This document shows positions 1 through 8,676 of a stretch of DNA of 64,000 nt, in pieces. The DNA is from Cephaloticoccus primus. Its GTDB lineage: Bacteria; Verrucomicrobiota; Verrucomicrobiia; Opitutales; Opitutaceae. Position numbers and translations under genes: made by a program. The stretch is from contig NZ_LSZQ01000011.1 in the NCBI RefSeq assembly GCF_001580015.1, positions 44,643-108,642 on the forward strand, in the 5' to 3' direction. How positions within the stretch are numbered: position 1 is the stretch's first letter; each line of letters begins with the position of its first letter. The notes under the pieces were generated by a model. The model had not been told where the DNA came from and did no database searches. It saw nothing but the letters and a program-made list of their open reading frames with translations.

Positions 1-1
1 G

Positions 2-889
2 GCGCGCGATGTGGCGCACTGGCGCGACGTGCGCGTGGTGAGCGATGCCGAGCGCGACATCATCCGGCTGGCGATTGGCTACTTCTCTGCAGCGGAGGCG
101 ATGGACGGCTACGCGGTGCGCTACGCGACGCGCGAGCTGGTCACCGCGCCGGAGCTCAAGCTCGTCCTCGGTCGCCATACGCACGAGGAAAACGTGCACA
201 CCGACTCGCTCGTGCACATGATCGGCGGCCTGGGGCTCAACCCGCACGAGTGCGAGGCGCGCTTCCGGGAGGCCTGCGAGCGCGGCCGCCCCGCCGAGCT
301 CTCCGAGCGTATTTCGCCCGAGTTTAACCGCGCCCTCGACCTCACCCGCCTTGAGAACAAGCAGCTTTTTGCCAGGACGATCTTCCTCTTCGGCCAATGC
401 CTGGAGGGCACAAGGTTTTGCGGTCTCCACGCGCTCGTTCTCTCGCTCCACGCCCAGGGCAAGTTCCCGACCATCGGCCAGATTTTCCGCAATACGCGGC
501 GCGATGAAGCCCAGCACATCGAGTTCTTCCGCAACCTGTTTTTGGAGCTGATCAAGGAAAACGGCGAGCTGTGGACGGAGCCTTTCAAGGCCGAGCTGCG
601 CGAGTTGATGCGCGAGGCCATCGAGCAGGAAAAGACCTTCGTCACTGTGGGGCTGGGAGCCGAGATGGTGGCCGCCGCGGGCCTCGGCCTCGACGAGCTG
701 CTGGCCTACCTCGACTACGTGGGCGACCGCCGGCTCGAAGGCTGCAACCTGGCTCCGCTCTCCGCCACTGCCGCGAAAAATCCGCTGCCCTGGCTCGACG
801 AACTCATCGGCCTGGGCTCCGCCGGGGCCCAACCCCACGAATACCAGAAAACCGCGTCGCTGCACCAATCCAGCGACGACGATCTCTAA
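2..889 (+). CDS. nrdB: Ribonucleotide reductase small subunit NrdB, subclass Ic-like (5' end outside window)
   Basis: Makes the metal cofactor of aerobic class I ribonucleotide reductase, which reduces NDPs to dNDPs together with NrdA. The frame is open to the first base of the window, so the true start lies upstream. Counting from the GTG at base 11, the six metal ligands can be placed by spacing: E29, E60, H63 (ENVH), E132, E166 and H169 (EAQH). The radical tyrosine expected four residues after H63 is leucine (L67, codon 209-211), and the first ligand is Glu instead of Asp. Both are traits of the chlamydial subclass Ic enzymes, which use a Mn/Fe centre in place of a tyrosyl radical. nrdA follows after 48 bases, so the two are probably one operon. 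Confidence is high for the family and good for the subclass. Confidence 0.95.
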   Translation, partial: ARDVAHWRDVRVVSDAERDIIRLAIGYFSAAEAMDGYAVRYATRELVTAPELKLVLGRHTHEENVHTDSLVHMIGGLGLNPHECEARFREACERGRPAELSERISPEFNRALDLTRLENKQLFARTIFLFGQCLEGTRFCGLHALVLSLHAQGKFPTIGQIFRNTRRDEAQHIEFFRNLFLELIKENGELWTEPFKAELRELMREAIEQEKTFVTVGLGAEMVAAAGLGLDELLAYLDYVGDRRLEGCNLAPLSATAAKNPLPWLDELIGLGSAGAQPHEYQKTASLHQSSDDDL

Positions 890-937
890 CCTTTTACCTC
901 CAGAAAACCGCAGCCCCACCGCTCACACTCCGTTCCC

Positions 938-3900
938 ATGACACCCTCCGCTCTCGAATACGATCTCGCCCTCAAGAAAACCGTCCACACGCCCGTCGAG
1001 CAAAAGCCGCACTACCCGTGGCGCGAGGCGTTGGAGGGCGAAGCGGCGGCCGAGCTCTTGCCGCCGCCGCCAGTGACGCTGCTTTGCCCGCATGGCGAGG
1101 AGCCTTTTGCAATGGAGGAAGTGGCCGACACGCTCGGCAAGGCCCTCACCAACGTCCGGCTCGCCCAAGGGCAGAAGGACATTTTCAACGACGAATCGCG
1201 CGCGTGGGTGCGCCGCATTTGCCGCGAGCTCTCGGAAAACCTCGCTACGCTCGCCCGCGAGCGCGGCCCGCTAAAACTCACGCTGGCCGAGCTCTACGAG
1301 CTGATCGAGAAAACCCTCGTCGACAACAACGAGTACTTCGTCGCCAAGAGCCTGCTGCTCAACCGCTCGCGCAAGCTCTCGCTGATCGACCGCCCCGCCA
1401 GCAGTCCGGCACTGGCGCACACGCAACTACGCGTCATCCGCCGCAATAACCAGGTCGTCCCGTGGAGCCCGCAGAAGGTCGAGATCGCGCTGCGCAAGAC
1501 CTTCCTCTCGCTCGAGAGCGACTCGGCGCCCGCAGCCGAGATCACCCGCGCCGTCACCGAGCGCGTCAAGGCCTCGGCTCAGGCGCTCGTCCACATCGAG
1601 GAAATTCAAGACCTCGTGGAAGAGGAGCTCATGAAGTCCGGCCACTACAAGGCGGCCAAGGCTTACATCCAGTTCCGCGAGCGCGCCGCTGCACTGCGCG
1701 CCGCCGCCGCGGCCGGCCAGAGCGAGGACGGCGGGGCAGGGGCGGATTCGCTGGGCGTTTCCGGGCTCGGCACCGCTGCCGCCGAGGGCGCGAGCACCGA
1801 CGAGACGGGCGTCCCCACCACGATCCCCGCCGGACAGGAAACGCTCGTGATGGTCAAGAAGCCCGACGGCACGAACGTCTTCTGGGACGGAGCGGATCTT
1901 AAAAAGCGGATCGAGTTTGCCAGCCTGGGGCTCGACCTCTGCCTCGGTGCCGAGGAGATCGAGGCCGAGCTGCGACGCGCCGTCTACGACCAGATCACGC
2001 AAAAAGACCTCGATGCGACCATCATCCTGAACTCGAAGACGCTGATCGAGCAGGACGCCGATTTCGCGAAGTTCGCGGGCCGCATCCAGCTCAGCTACCT
2101 TTACGAAGAAGTCCTGGGCTGGGACATCCTGCGCGACGGCATCGGCGCGCTGAAGACTGCGCACCAGCGCGCGTTCAAGAAGTACCTGGAGCACGGCGTC
2201 GCCATCAAGCGGCTCAACCCGCGGCTGCTCGACTACGACCTCTCGAAGCTCGCCGCCGTGCTCGATCCGAGCGCCGACCTGGAGTTCGATTTCCTGGGCA
2301 TCCAGACGCTCTACGACCGCTACCTGATCATCGACAAGACGAGCTCGCCCGCGCGCCGCCTGGAGACCCCGCAGTTCTTCTGGATGCGCGTGGCGATGGG
2401 CCTCATGCTCGACGAGCCTGCGGGCACCCGCGAGGACAAGGTCACCGCCCTGTACGCGCTCTACAAAGGCCGCCGCTTTTGCAGCTCCACGCCCACGCTC
2501 TTCAACTCCGGCACGCTGCACTCCCAGCTCAGCTCCTGCTACCTCTATTACGTCGATGACTCGATTGAGGGCATCATGCTGCGCGGCATTGCCGAAAACG
2601 CCTTCCTCTCCAAGTGGGCGGGCGGCCTCGGCGGCTCATGGACGGCGGTGCGCGGCACCGGTGCCTACATCGGCGGCACCAACGGCGAGTCCCAGGGCGT
2701 CATCCCCTTCCTCAAACTGCACAACGACCAGCTCGTGGCCGTAAACCAGGGCGGCAAACGCAAGGGCTCCGGCTGCGCCTACATCGAGTCCTGGCACAAC
2801 GACGTGTTTGAGTTTCTCGAGCTGCGCAAGAACACCGGTGACGACCGGCGGCGCACGCACGACATGAACACCGCCAACTGGATCCCCGACTTGTTCATGA
2901 AGCGCATGGAAGCGCGCGAATCGTGGACCCTGTTTCGCTCCAACGAGGTGCCCGACCTGCACGAGCTCTACGGCAAGAAATTCGAGGAAGCCTACCTGCA
3001 CTACGAGCAGCTCGCCGAAGCGGGGGAGATCTACGGCCAGAAAATCCAGGCCATCGACCTGTGGAAGCGCATGCTCTCCATGCTCTTCGAGACCGGCCAC
3101 CCGTGGATCACCTTTAAAGACCCCTGCAACCTGCGCTCGCCGCAAGACCACGTCGGCGTCGTCCACTCCTCGAACCTGTGCACCGAGATCACGCTCAACA
3201 CCAGCAACGACGAGACCGCCGTCTGCAACCTCGGCTCGGTCATCCTCGAAAACCACCTGCTGCCCGACGGCTCGCTCGACCATGCCAAACTGCGCGAGAC
3301 GATCCGCATCGCCATCCGCGCGCTGGACAACGTCATCGACATCAACTTCTACCCGACCGAGGCCGCCGCCCGCTCCAACCAGCGGCACCGCCCCATCGGC
3401 ATGGGCGTCATGGGCCTGGCCAATGCGCTTTACCTGAAGGGCGTTGCCTTCGCCTCGGAGGCGGCGGTCGAGTTTAACGACGAAGCGATGGAGGCGATTG
3501 CCTATTACGCTTACGAAGCCTCCAGCGACCTTGCCGCCGAGCGCGGCACCTACTCCAGCTACAAAGGCTCCAAGTGGGATCGCGGCCTCCTGCCGCAAGA
3601 CACGCTCGACCTCCTCGAGCGCGAGCGCGGCCTGCAAATCAAGGTCCCGCGCGGCGGCCTCATGGACTGGGAGCCGCTGCGCGCAAAAATCGCCAGGCAA
3701 GGCATGCGCAACAGTAACGTGCTGGCGATCGCACCCACGGCCACGATCTCGAACATCACCGCGACCTCGCCCTGCATCGAGCCCACCTACAAAAACCTCT
3801 TCGTTAAGAGTAACCTCTCTGGCGAATTCATCGTGCTGAACCCCTTCCTCGTGCGCGACCTCAAGGCGCGCGGACTGTGGAACCGCCAGATGATCGACCA

Positions 3901-4387
3901 CCTGAAGTACTACGACGGCGAGCTCGGCGACATTCCCGGCCTGCCCGCCGACCTTAAGGAAAAATACCGCACTGCCTTTGACATCGAGTACCGCTGGATC
4001 ATCGAGGCCGCCGCGCGCCGCCAAAAGTGGATCGACCAATCGCAGTCGGTAAACCTGTGGATCAAGACGCCCGACCTGAAGACGCTCAGCCACATGTACC
4101 GACACGCCTGGCACACCGGCCTGAAGACCACCTACTACCTGCGCAGCGCGGCCGCCTCGACTATCGAGAAAGCGACCGTCTCGGTGAAAAAAGAAGTGCG
4201 CGGCGCCGTGGCGGGTGGAGCCGGAGAGGCAGGCGGGGTGGGAGTGGCGGGCGGGGCTGCGGCCACGCTCGGTACGGCCGCCGCACTGGCGGCGCCCGTG
4301 CCCACGCGCACCTACACCGAAGCCGAAAAACGCGCCTGCTCCATCGAGGCCATGCGCAACGGCGAGGAATGCGAAGCCTGCCAATAG
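938..4387 (+). CDS. nrdA: Ribonucleotide reductase large subunit NrdA with three ATP-cone-like regions
   Basis: Catalytic subunit of class I ribonucleotide reductase, 1149 aa, far longer than the roughly 760 aa of E. coli NrdA. The extra length is N-terminal. Residues about 47-147, 163-253 and 303-392 each look like an ATP-cone allosteric domain, the first most diverged, with an Ala/Gly-rich linker at about 255-298. The barrel carries the expected cysteines: SSCYLYY, NLCTEI and AVCNLGS. The C-terminus has a CEAC motif for reduction of the active-site disulfide, preceded by an Ala/Gly-rich flexible tail. Chlamydial NrdA is also N-terminally extended, which fits the Ic-like NrdB just upstream. 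A palindromic repeat element follows the stop codon. Confidence 0.96.
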   Translation: MTPSALEYDLALKKTVHTPVEQKPHYPWREALEGEAAAELLPPPPVTLLCPHGEEPFAMEEVADTLGKALTNVRLAQGQKDIFNDESRAWVRRICRELSENLATLARERGPLKLTLAELYELIEKTLVDNNEYFVAKSLLLNRSRKLSLIDRPASSPALAHTQLRVIRRNNQVVPWSPQKVEIALRKTFLSLESDSAPAAEITRAVTERVKASAQALVHIEEIQDLVEEELMKSGHYKAAKAYIQFRERAAALRAAAAAGQSEDGGAGADSLGVSGLGTAAAEGASTDETGVPTTIPAGQETLVMVKKPDGTNVFWDGADLKKRIEFASLGLDLCLGAEEIEAELRRAVYDQITQKDLDATIILNSKTLIEQDADFAKFAGRIQLSYLYEEVLGWDILRDGIGALKTAHQRAFKKYLEHGVAIKRLNPRLLDYDLSKLAAVLDPSADLEFDFLGIQTLYDRYLIIDKTSSPARRLETPQFFWMRVAMGLMLDEPAGTREDKVTALYALYKGRRFCSSTPTLFNSGTLHSQLSSCYLYYVDDSIEGIMLRGIAENAFLSKWAGGLGGSWTAVRGTGAYIGGTNGESQGVIPFLKLHNDQLVAVNQGGKRKGSGCAYIESWHNDVFEFLELRKNTGDDRRRTHDMNTANWIPDLFMKRMEARESWTLFRSNEVPDLHELYGKKFEEAYLHYEQLAEAGEIYGQKIQAIDLWKRMLSMLFETGHPWITFKDPCNLRSPQDHVGVVHSSNLCTEITLNTSNDETAVCNLGSVILENHLLPDGSLDHAKLRETIRIAIRALDNVIDINFYPTEAAARSNQRHRPIGMGVMGLANALYLKGVAFASEAAVEFNDEAMEAIAYYAYEASSDLAAERGTYSSYKGSKWDRGLLPQDTLDLLERERGLQIKVPRGGLMDWEPLRAKIARQGMRNSNVLAIAPTATISNITATSPCIEPTYKNLFVKSNLSGEFIVLNPFLVRDLKARGLWNRQMIDHLKYYDGELGDIPGLPADLKEKYRTAFDIEYRWIIEAAARRQKWIDQSQSVNLWIKTPDLKTLSHMYRHAWHTGLKTTYYLRSAAASTIEKATVSVKKEVRGAVAGGAGEAGGVGVAGGAAATLGTAAALAAPVPTRTYTEAEKRACSIEAMRNGEECEACQ

Positions 4388-4733
4388 GGCCAACCGGAGA
4401 AGTGGCCCGCGCCGCCAGCGGGGTCGGTGACCACTTCCATTTAATTTGCGATTTTGTCCGTGCGCTGCGCGCCCGAACAAAATCGCAAATTTAACGGGGC
4501 ATCCCCCTGTCGCTTCGCGACAGGGAGTGGGGCATCAAACGCGGATGAAGCGAAAACCCATTGGGACGCGGCGAAAAAGTTGACGGGTTAAACTCCCACC
4601 TGACCGGAGGTCAGACTCATTCAACTGTGCGGTTTGTTGCTGTGCGGAACGCACGGCACGCAAACCGCACAGTAAATGGCCGTGGCGACCCGCCACCGCT
4701 CCACGCGCAGTGGAGAGGGGGGGGCATCAATCC
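4388..4733. repeat. Palindromic mosaic element, copy A
   Basis: Non-coding gap between convergent nrdA and the lipoate-ligase gene. The element spans about 4410-4715. It holds hairpin H1 (4443-4492, outer arms AATTTGCGATTTTG and complement), H2 (about 4504-4525, CCTGTCG/CGACAGG), a conserved spacer (4531-4598), H3 (4600-4614, CTGACC/GGTCAG), H4 (arms 4624-4636 and 4661-4673, ACTGTGCGGTTTG), a GTGGCG/CGCCAC hairpin (4682-4696) and a right terminal repeat (4699-4715). The left terminal repeat is degenerate. The order matches the copies at 26.9, 29.8 and 57.9 kb. It may also act as a bidirectional terminator. Confidence 0.85.
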
Positions 4734-5477
4734 TCAGCGGTAGGCGAGCCACTCGGGTGAGGCGTATTGCTCCATGAGGCCTTCGACTGCTGCGTCGGGA
4801 AAGTCGGGCCAGCCCACTGCTTCGGTTTCGACAGCTAGGGCGGTGGAGAGCGCCGCTGCAAAATCGGCGTAAAACTGTTCCCAGTCGGTTGCTTCGCCTC
4901 CGGCTGCGGCGCGGCTTACGGAGCCCTGGAAGAGGAGTCCGCGCTTCGTGCGTTTTTGGGCGGCGCCGGCCATTTTTTCACCCGTGTCGGCTCGGATGAC
5001 GTCGAAGCACTCTGCGCGCTGGAAACACACGTCTGCCGGTCGGGGCTTTTTCATGTGGGTTGCGGCGTCGCAGTCGGTGGCGGCTTCCCTGAGCTTTACG
5101 ACGGCGGGCAAGCCTTGCTGCGCGAGTGCCGCCGCGAGCGCGTTGTGGACGAGTTGGTAGCTCTGCGAAGCGGGCCGCGCCTCAAGCTCGTGCCCGCGCG
5201 GGATCACCAGTGCGTAGGTCCAGTCGTTGCGGTGATCGACGACTCCGCCGCCTGTCGCGCGGCGCATCAGCTCGAAGGGCTCTTCGATGCCCAGTGCAGT
5301 GAGTTGCTCGCGGACGAGTGCCAGCTTTTGCCCATAACCAAAAGTTATGGCGGGCTGGCTCCAGTCGTAGTGTCGCAGCCGGACGGCTTCTTCAGGGTAG
5401 TGCTGAAGCAGGAGAAAGTCGGTCGCCATATTTTCGGCGGCGCTGCCGCAGCGCTCGGTGAGCAGGTGGAGCTTCAT
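4734..5477 (-). CDS. Lipoate-protein ligase / octanoyltransferase family protein
   Basis: 247 aa member of the biotin/lipoate A/B ligase clan. It shows the clan signature RRATGGGVVDH at about residues 71-81 and a GEKMAGAAQ segment at about 171-179 whose lysine matches the conserved lysine of LplA/LipM enzymes, followed by a GLLFQGS strand. Family members attach lipoate, or transfer octanoyl groups, onto the lipoyl domains of 2-oxoacid dehydrogenases and the glycine cleavage H protein. The sequence alone does not separate ligase (LplA) from octanoyltransferase (LipM). Its 3' end faces nrdA across repeat copy A. Upstream to the next gene (5478-5584) I see nothing clear. Confidence 0.8.
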   Translation of the reverse strand: MKLHLLTERCGSAAENMATDFLLLQHYPEEAVRLRHYDWSQPAITFGYGQKLALVREQLTALGIEEPFELMRRATGGGVVDHRNDWTYALVIPRGHELEARPASQSYQLVHNALAAALAQQGLPAVVKLREAATDCDAATHMKKPRPADVCFQRAECFDVIRADTGEKMAGAAQKRTKRGLLFQGSVSRAAAGGEATDWEQFYADFAAALSTALAVETEAVGWPDFPDAAVEGLMEQYASPEWLAYR

Positions 5478-5584
5478 GGCGAATCGCGGGGCGTGGTGGA
5501 GTGGGGGGGCGTGGACTCGATTGGCGGTGGGGACTTTTCGGTTGTCGTGGGCGCGCCTCTTTTGGGGTTGCGCGGTTTTGCGGC

Positions 5585-6367
5585 CTATTGGGCGTGGCTC
5601 CCTCCGCCAAGCTCCGCAGCAGGGAGGATGATCTCAAAGATCGCGCCTGCATTTTCCCCGTTACGCGCAGTGACTGTGCCGCCACTGCGTGTTACGATGC
5701 CGTGCACGACGGAAAGTCCCAGGCCCACGCCTTTGCCTGTCGGTTTGGTGCTGAAGAAGGGCTCGAAAATCTTGCCGCGCGCAGCCTCATCAATTCCCGC
5801 GCCGTTGTCGGCGATGCTGAGGGCGACTGTGCGCTCCGGGCGGCGCAGCTCGGTTCGCACGATCACCGTTGCGTCGGGAGCCCCGGCTACGGCGTCGCGC
5901 GCATTGGTGCAGAGGTGGTGCAGCACTTGTTTAAACTGCTCGGGGTCAGTCTGCACCTGGCAGGGCGCCTCGGTGGTTTCCACGCGCAGTGCCGCTGCGC
6001 TGGGGGCGAGCACTTCGATCAGGTGCTCGTGCTGCGCGCGGACGATCTCGTTGAGATCGACGACTCGGGGCTGAAACGCTTGCCGCCCGCCAAAGGAGAG
6101 CAGCAGTCGGGAGAGCTCGATGGCTTTTTTGCCCGCCTTGTGAATCTCGGCGACCTGGTCGGCGATGTCGGGCTGGCCCGCGAGCTCCGGGGCGAGCATC
6201 TCGCAGTAGCCGTTGATGACCGAGAGCAGGTTGTTGTAATCGTGCGCGGCACTGCCTGCGAGCCGCGCCACGGCGTCGAGTCGGTCAGCCTGGGCTTGGG
6301 CGCGCTCGGCTTCGAGCAGGCGCAGTGCTTCGGCGAGGCTGGTCGGCGTATGAGGCGTCGATGTCAT
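5585..6367 (-). CDS. Soluble sensor histidine kinase (NtrB-like core)
   Basis: 260 aa protein consisting almost only of a kinase core. A short coiled-coil-like N-terminus (about 10-30) is followed by a dimerisation/phosphoacceptor helix with AAHDYNNLL (histidine at about residue 41). An HATPase_c domain follows, with the N box (LCTNARDA), G1 (DNGAGID), F box (FEPFFSTKP) and G2 (GVGLGLSVV). It has no membrane segment and no PAS or receiver domain, so its signal must come from a partner. No response regulator lies next to it. The HDYNNLL variant of the H box is typical of the NtrB/hybrid-kinase group. Target unknown. Confidence 0.88.
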   Translation of the reverse strand: MTSTPHTPTSLAEALRLLEAERAQAQADRLDAVARLAGSAAHDYNNLLSVINGYCEMLAPELAGQPDIADQVAEIHKAGKKAIELSRLLLSFGGRQAFQPRVVDLNEIVRAQHEHLIEVLAPSAAALRVETTEAPCQVQTDPEQFKQVLHHLCTNARDAVAGAPDATVIVRTELRRPERTVALSIADNGAGIDEAARGKIFEPFFSTKPTGKGVGLGLSVVHGIVTRSGGTVTARNGENAGAIFEIILPAAELGGGSHAQ

Positions 6368-6417
6368 GGCGTTTTAATATGGCGGTGAGTTTTTGAGGAA
6401 GGCTGGCGCGTCTGAAC

Positions 6418-7056
6418 TCAGGGCGAGAGCCGCTCGACTAGCCAAGCCCTGTTTTCGGCGCGGCGGTAGCGCAGCCGGTCGTGCAGGCGGCTGGGGCGGC
6501 CTTGCCAGAACTCGACTGTTTCGGGGGTGAGCCGGTACCCACCCCAGTACGGCGGCAGCGGCACGGGCCGCCCCGCGTACTGGGCTTCCAGTGCGCGGAA
6601 GCGCTCCTCAAGCGTTTCCCTGCTGGGGATGGGGCTGCTCTGATGCGAGGCCCATGCGCCAAGCTGGCTCGCGTGCGGGCGGCTCTGGAAATACGCGAGC
6701 GCCTCCTCGCGGGAGACCGGGGCGACGGCCCCGCTGATGATGATTTGCCGCTCCATCGGCAGCCACGCGAAGAGCAGCGTAGCCTGCGGGTTCTCGGCGA
6801 GCTCGCGCCCCTTTTGGCTCTCGAAATTCGTGTAAAAAACAAAGCCGCGCGCATCGACGTTTTTGAGCAACACGATCCGCGCCGAGGGGCGGCCCGTGCG
6901 CGACGCCGTGGCCAGGGTCATCGCGTTGGGCTCAAGGATTTGGGCGGCTTGCGCCTCTCCAAACCACTTGTCGAACTGGCGGAACGGGTCCTCCGCCAAG
7001 TCCGCCTCATGTAGCCCGGCTAGGCTGTATTCCTGTCTGAGATTGGCCAACGACAT
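6418..7056 (-). CDS. pdxH: Pyridoxamine 5'-phosphate oxidase
   Basis: Oxidises pyridoxine or pyridoxamine 5'-phosphate to pyridoxal 5'-phosphate using FMN, the last step of vitamin B6 synthesis and salvage. The start at 7056 ([10 protein letters not shown]) gives 212 aa, the family length. An open frame continues upstream, but it only translates the neighbouring tRNA-Asp gene and is rejected. Conserved features include the FMN-binding region [19 protein letters not shown], the segment WLPMERQI, and the C-terminal [11 protein letters not shown] substrate motif. pdxA lies about 2.5 kb away on the other strand. Confidence 0.96.
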   Translation of the reverse strand: MSLANLRQEYSLAGLHEADLAEDPFRQFDKWFGEAQAAQILEPNAMTLATASRTGRPSARIVLLKNVDARGFVFYTNFESQKGRELAENPQATLLFAWLPMERQIIISGAVAPVSREEALAYFQSRPHASQLGAWASHQSSPIPSRETLEERFRALEAQYAGRPVPLPPYWGGYRLTPETVEFWQGRPSRLHDRLRYRRAENRAWLVERLSP

Positions 7057-7273
7057 AGGCCGCCATGAGAAGGGCTGACCCGACCCACAGGCAAACCCCA
7101 AGAAGGTCGCGAAATGAAGTAGGACACGGGGAGTTCCCTGCTGGCGGTTGTGGTACTTGGGGAGGGCGCGCTCAGCTCCGCGCTTTGGCGAGCGCCCGTC
7201 TCCCGAGCGCCCATCTCCTGAGCGCCTGAACGCAAAAACCTCCGCCGGAAAGCGAGCGGAGGTTTTTGAAAAC

Positions 7274-7350
7274 TGGCGGGATGGACGGGACTCGAACCCG
7301 CGGCCTTCTGCGTGACAGGCAGACGCTCTAACCAACTGAGCTACCACCCC
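7274..7350 (-). tRNA. tRNA-Asp (anticodon GTC)
   Basis: Cloverleaf on the minus strand: acceptor GGGGTGG pairs with CCATCCC (one G-T), the D arm reads AGCTCAGTTGGTTAGAGC, the anticodon loop CTGTCAC gives GTC, and the T arm contains GGTTCGAGTCC. The discriminator is G and CCA is encoded (7274-7276). Length 77 nt with CCA. Confidence 0.97.
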
Positions 7351-7457
7351 AGAAAAGGGGAAAGGAGGCGGACGCTAGGAGCCGCCCTTCCGGCGTCAAG
7401 CGCGCTTTTTCCTTGTGGGGAAAACCATGCGGCATAGGCCCATCTGGGCACTGTTTT
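7351..7457. promoter_or_regulatory. Divergent tRNA promoter region
   Basis: A 107-base gap between tRNA-Asp (minus) and tRNA-Arg (plus), whose 5' ends face each other. Promoters for both must lie here or nearby. I cannot assign -35 and -10 boxes with confidence. No protein gene is visible. Confidence 0.4.
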
Positions 7458-7531
7458 GCGGCGGTAGCTCAGTCGGATAGAGCAACGGTTTTCTAAACCG
7501 TCGGTCGTGGGTTCGAGTCCCACCCGCCGTA
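7458..7531 (+). tRNA. tRNA-Arg (anticodon TCT)
   Basis: Plus-strand cloverleaf: acceptor GCGGCGG pairs with CCGCCGT (G-T at the first pair), D arm AGCTCAGTCGGATAGAGC, anticodon loop TTTCTAA giving TCT, and T arm GTGGGTTCGAGTCCCAC. The discriminator is A. CCA is not encoded, unlike the neighbouring tRNA-Asp. Confidence 0.96.
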
Positions 7532-7600
7532 ACAGAAAAGGTAGGGGAAAGCGGTTGGCAGTGCGCGTTTGCTTGGAGCATTTGTGCTGTCGATGTTGTC

Positions 7601-8395
7601 TCACTGATGAGCTCTTTCTTGGCGAGAAGTGAGCTCCAGTATGGCGATGACGGGGTGGTGGTCGGAGGCGTTGTGGGGGAGGAGGCGGTGGTCTTTTACG
7701 ATCCAGTGGTGGCGTTTGTCGGTGAAGATGATGTCGAGGCGGGTGCTGGGCTGATCAACGGGCCAGGTGTGCTGGGGATTGCCGAATGCGACGCCGGTGT
7801 CTTGCAGGGCGTGAGCGAGCGCGTGGTAGGGCGCTTCGCCAGTCTCGAAGTTGAAGTCGCCCGCGAGGATGAAGGGGTGCGGTGCGGCCTCGGCCAGGCG
7901 GATGATTTCCTGCACTTGGGCGAGGCGGTTGGCTTCGTGTTGGTGGCAGAGGTGGGTGCCGGCAAAGGTAAGCGTACGGCTGGCGGTGCGGTCGCCGGTG
8001 AGTGCGAGCTCGACCTGGAGGAGGGCGCGCGGCTCGCCCCCTGAGGGTGCGGCGAGCGGGTGGTTGGTCGCGCGCACTGCGGGGGTGCGGGTGAGGATGG
8101 CTTCGCCGTAGTCGCCGCCGTGCTGCTCCATCGCGCGGCCGAAGTAGCCGTGCATGCCGGTCATCCGCGCGAGCTCTTGGGTAAGGTCTTGAGAAACGCC
8201 GCCGTAGAGTTTGGCACTGCGCCGGGTGTGGCGGTCGACTTCCTGGAGGGCGACGAGGTCGGGTTTTTCGGCGGCTATGATTTCTGCGATTTCATCGAGG
8301 TTGGGCTTCCCCGGGCTGTAGAATTTTTCGCCGTGGTAGATGTTGTAGGTGAGGACTTTTAGGGGCGTGGCTGTGGCAGTGTGTGGTGTGTTCAT
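7601..8395 (-). CDS. Endonuclease/exonuclease/phosphatase family protein
   Basis: About 264 aa protein of the DNase I-like EEP fold. Motifs in order: LTYNIYHG at the N-terminus, LQEVDRHT with the metal-binding Glu, GDFNFE with catalytic Asp and Asn, LDIIFTD, and SDHHPV near the C-terminus with the Asp-His pair. Substrates in this family range from DNA to phospholipids and sphingomyelin, and no signal peptide indicates which applies here. The start is placed at 8395 (MNTPHTATATP). A start 27 bases upstream at 8422 (MNQSDN) is also possible. A short palindrome unit (about 8421-8457) lies just 5' of the start. Confidence 0.85.
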   Translation of the reverse strand: MNTPHTATATPLKVLTYNIYHGEKFYSPGKPNLDEIAEIIAAEKPDLVALQEVDRHTRRSAKLYGGVSQDLTQELARMTGMHGYFGRAMEQHGGDYGEAILTRTPAVRATNHPLAAPSGGEPRALLQVELALTGDRTASRTLTFAGTHLCHQHEANRLAQVQEIIRLAEAAPHPFILAGDFNFETGEAPYHALAHALQDTGVAFGNPQHTWPVDQPSTRLDIIFTDKRHHWIVKDHRLLPHNASDHHPVIAILELTSRQERAHQ

Positions 8396-8420
8396 TTGGG
8401 GGCGGTTGTCCGACTGGTTC

Positions 8421-8457
8421 ATTTTGGCGAGTCGCTCGCTGGCGCGGTCTTCGACCG
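8421..8457. repeat. Small palindrome units upstream of the EEP gene
   Basis: Contains a degenerate unit with the CTCGCTGG loop (8434-8441) followed by a perfect CGGTCTTCGACCG palindrome (8445-8457). The same words recur at 22.1, 27.1 and 29.98 kb. Confidence 0.55.
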
Positions 8458-8676
8458 TTGCATCGGGTGGGGGCTCGGTGGGGCGCGCACTCTCCGGGGA
8501 GTTTACTTGATGGCGAGGCGCTGCCTCGCCGTCGGTAAATGCGCTCGGGGTAAAGAACGTTGGTTTTTGTTGATGCCCGGTAGCCAGAGCTTGTTTGCTG
8601 ACCGGCGTTCCGAGTGGTCTGTAACACAAGAGTACTGCGCAGCGGCCCGACCTGCTAGTTGGTTAACATACTTATT

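Noticed and set aside
2636..4480. 614-codon minus-strand open frame inside nrdA
   Set aside because: Antisense shadow of a strongly conserved gene; high GC removes stop codons on the other strand. No domain seen.
7057..7347. N-terminal extension of PdxH by about 97 residues
   Set aside because: It translates the antisense of nothing but the tRNA-Asp gene and leader ([28 protein letters not shown] reading, typical of a mistranslated tRNA). PdxH length and start fit 7056.
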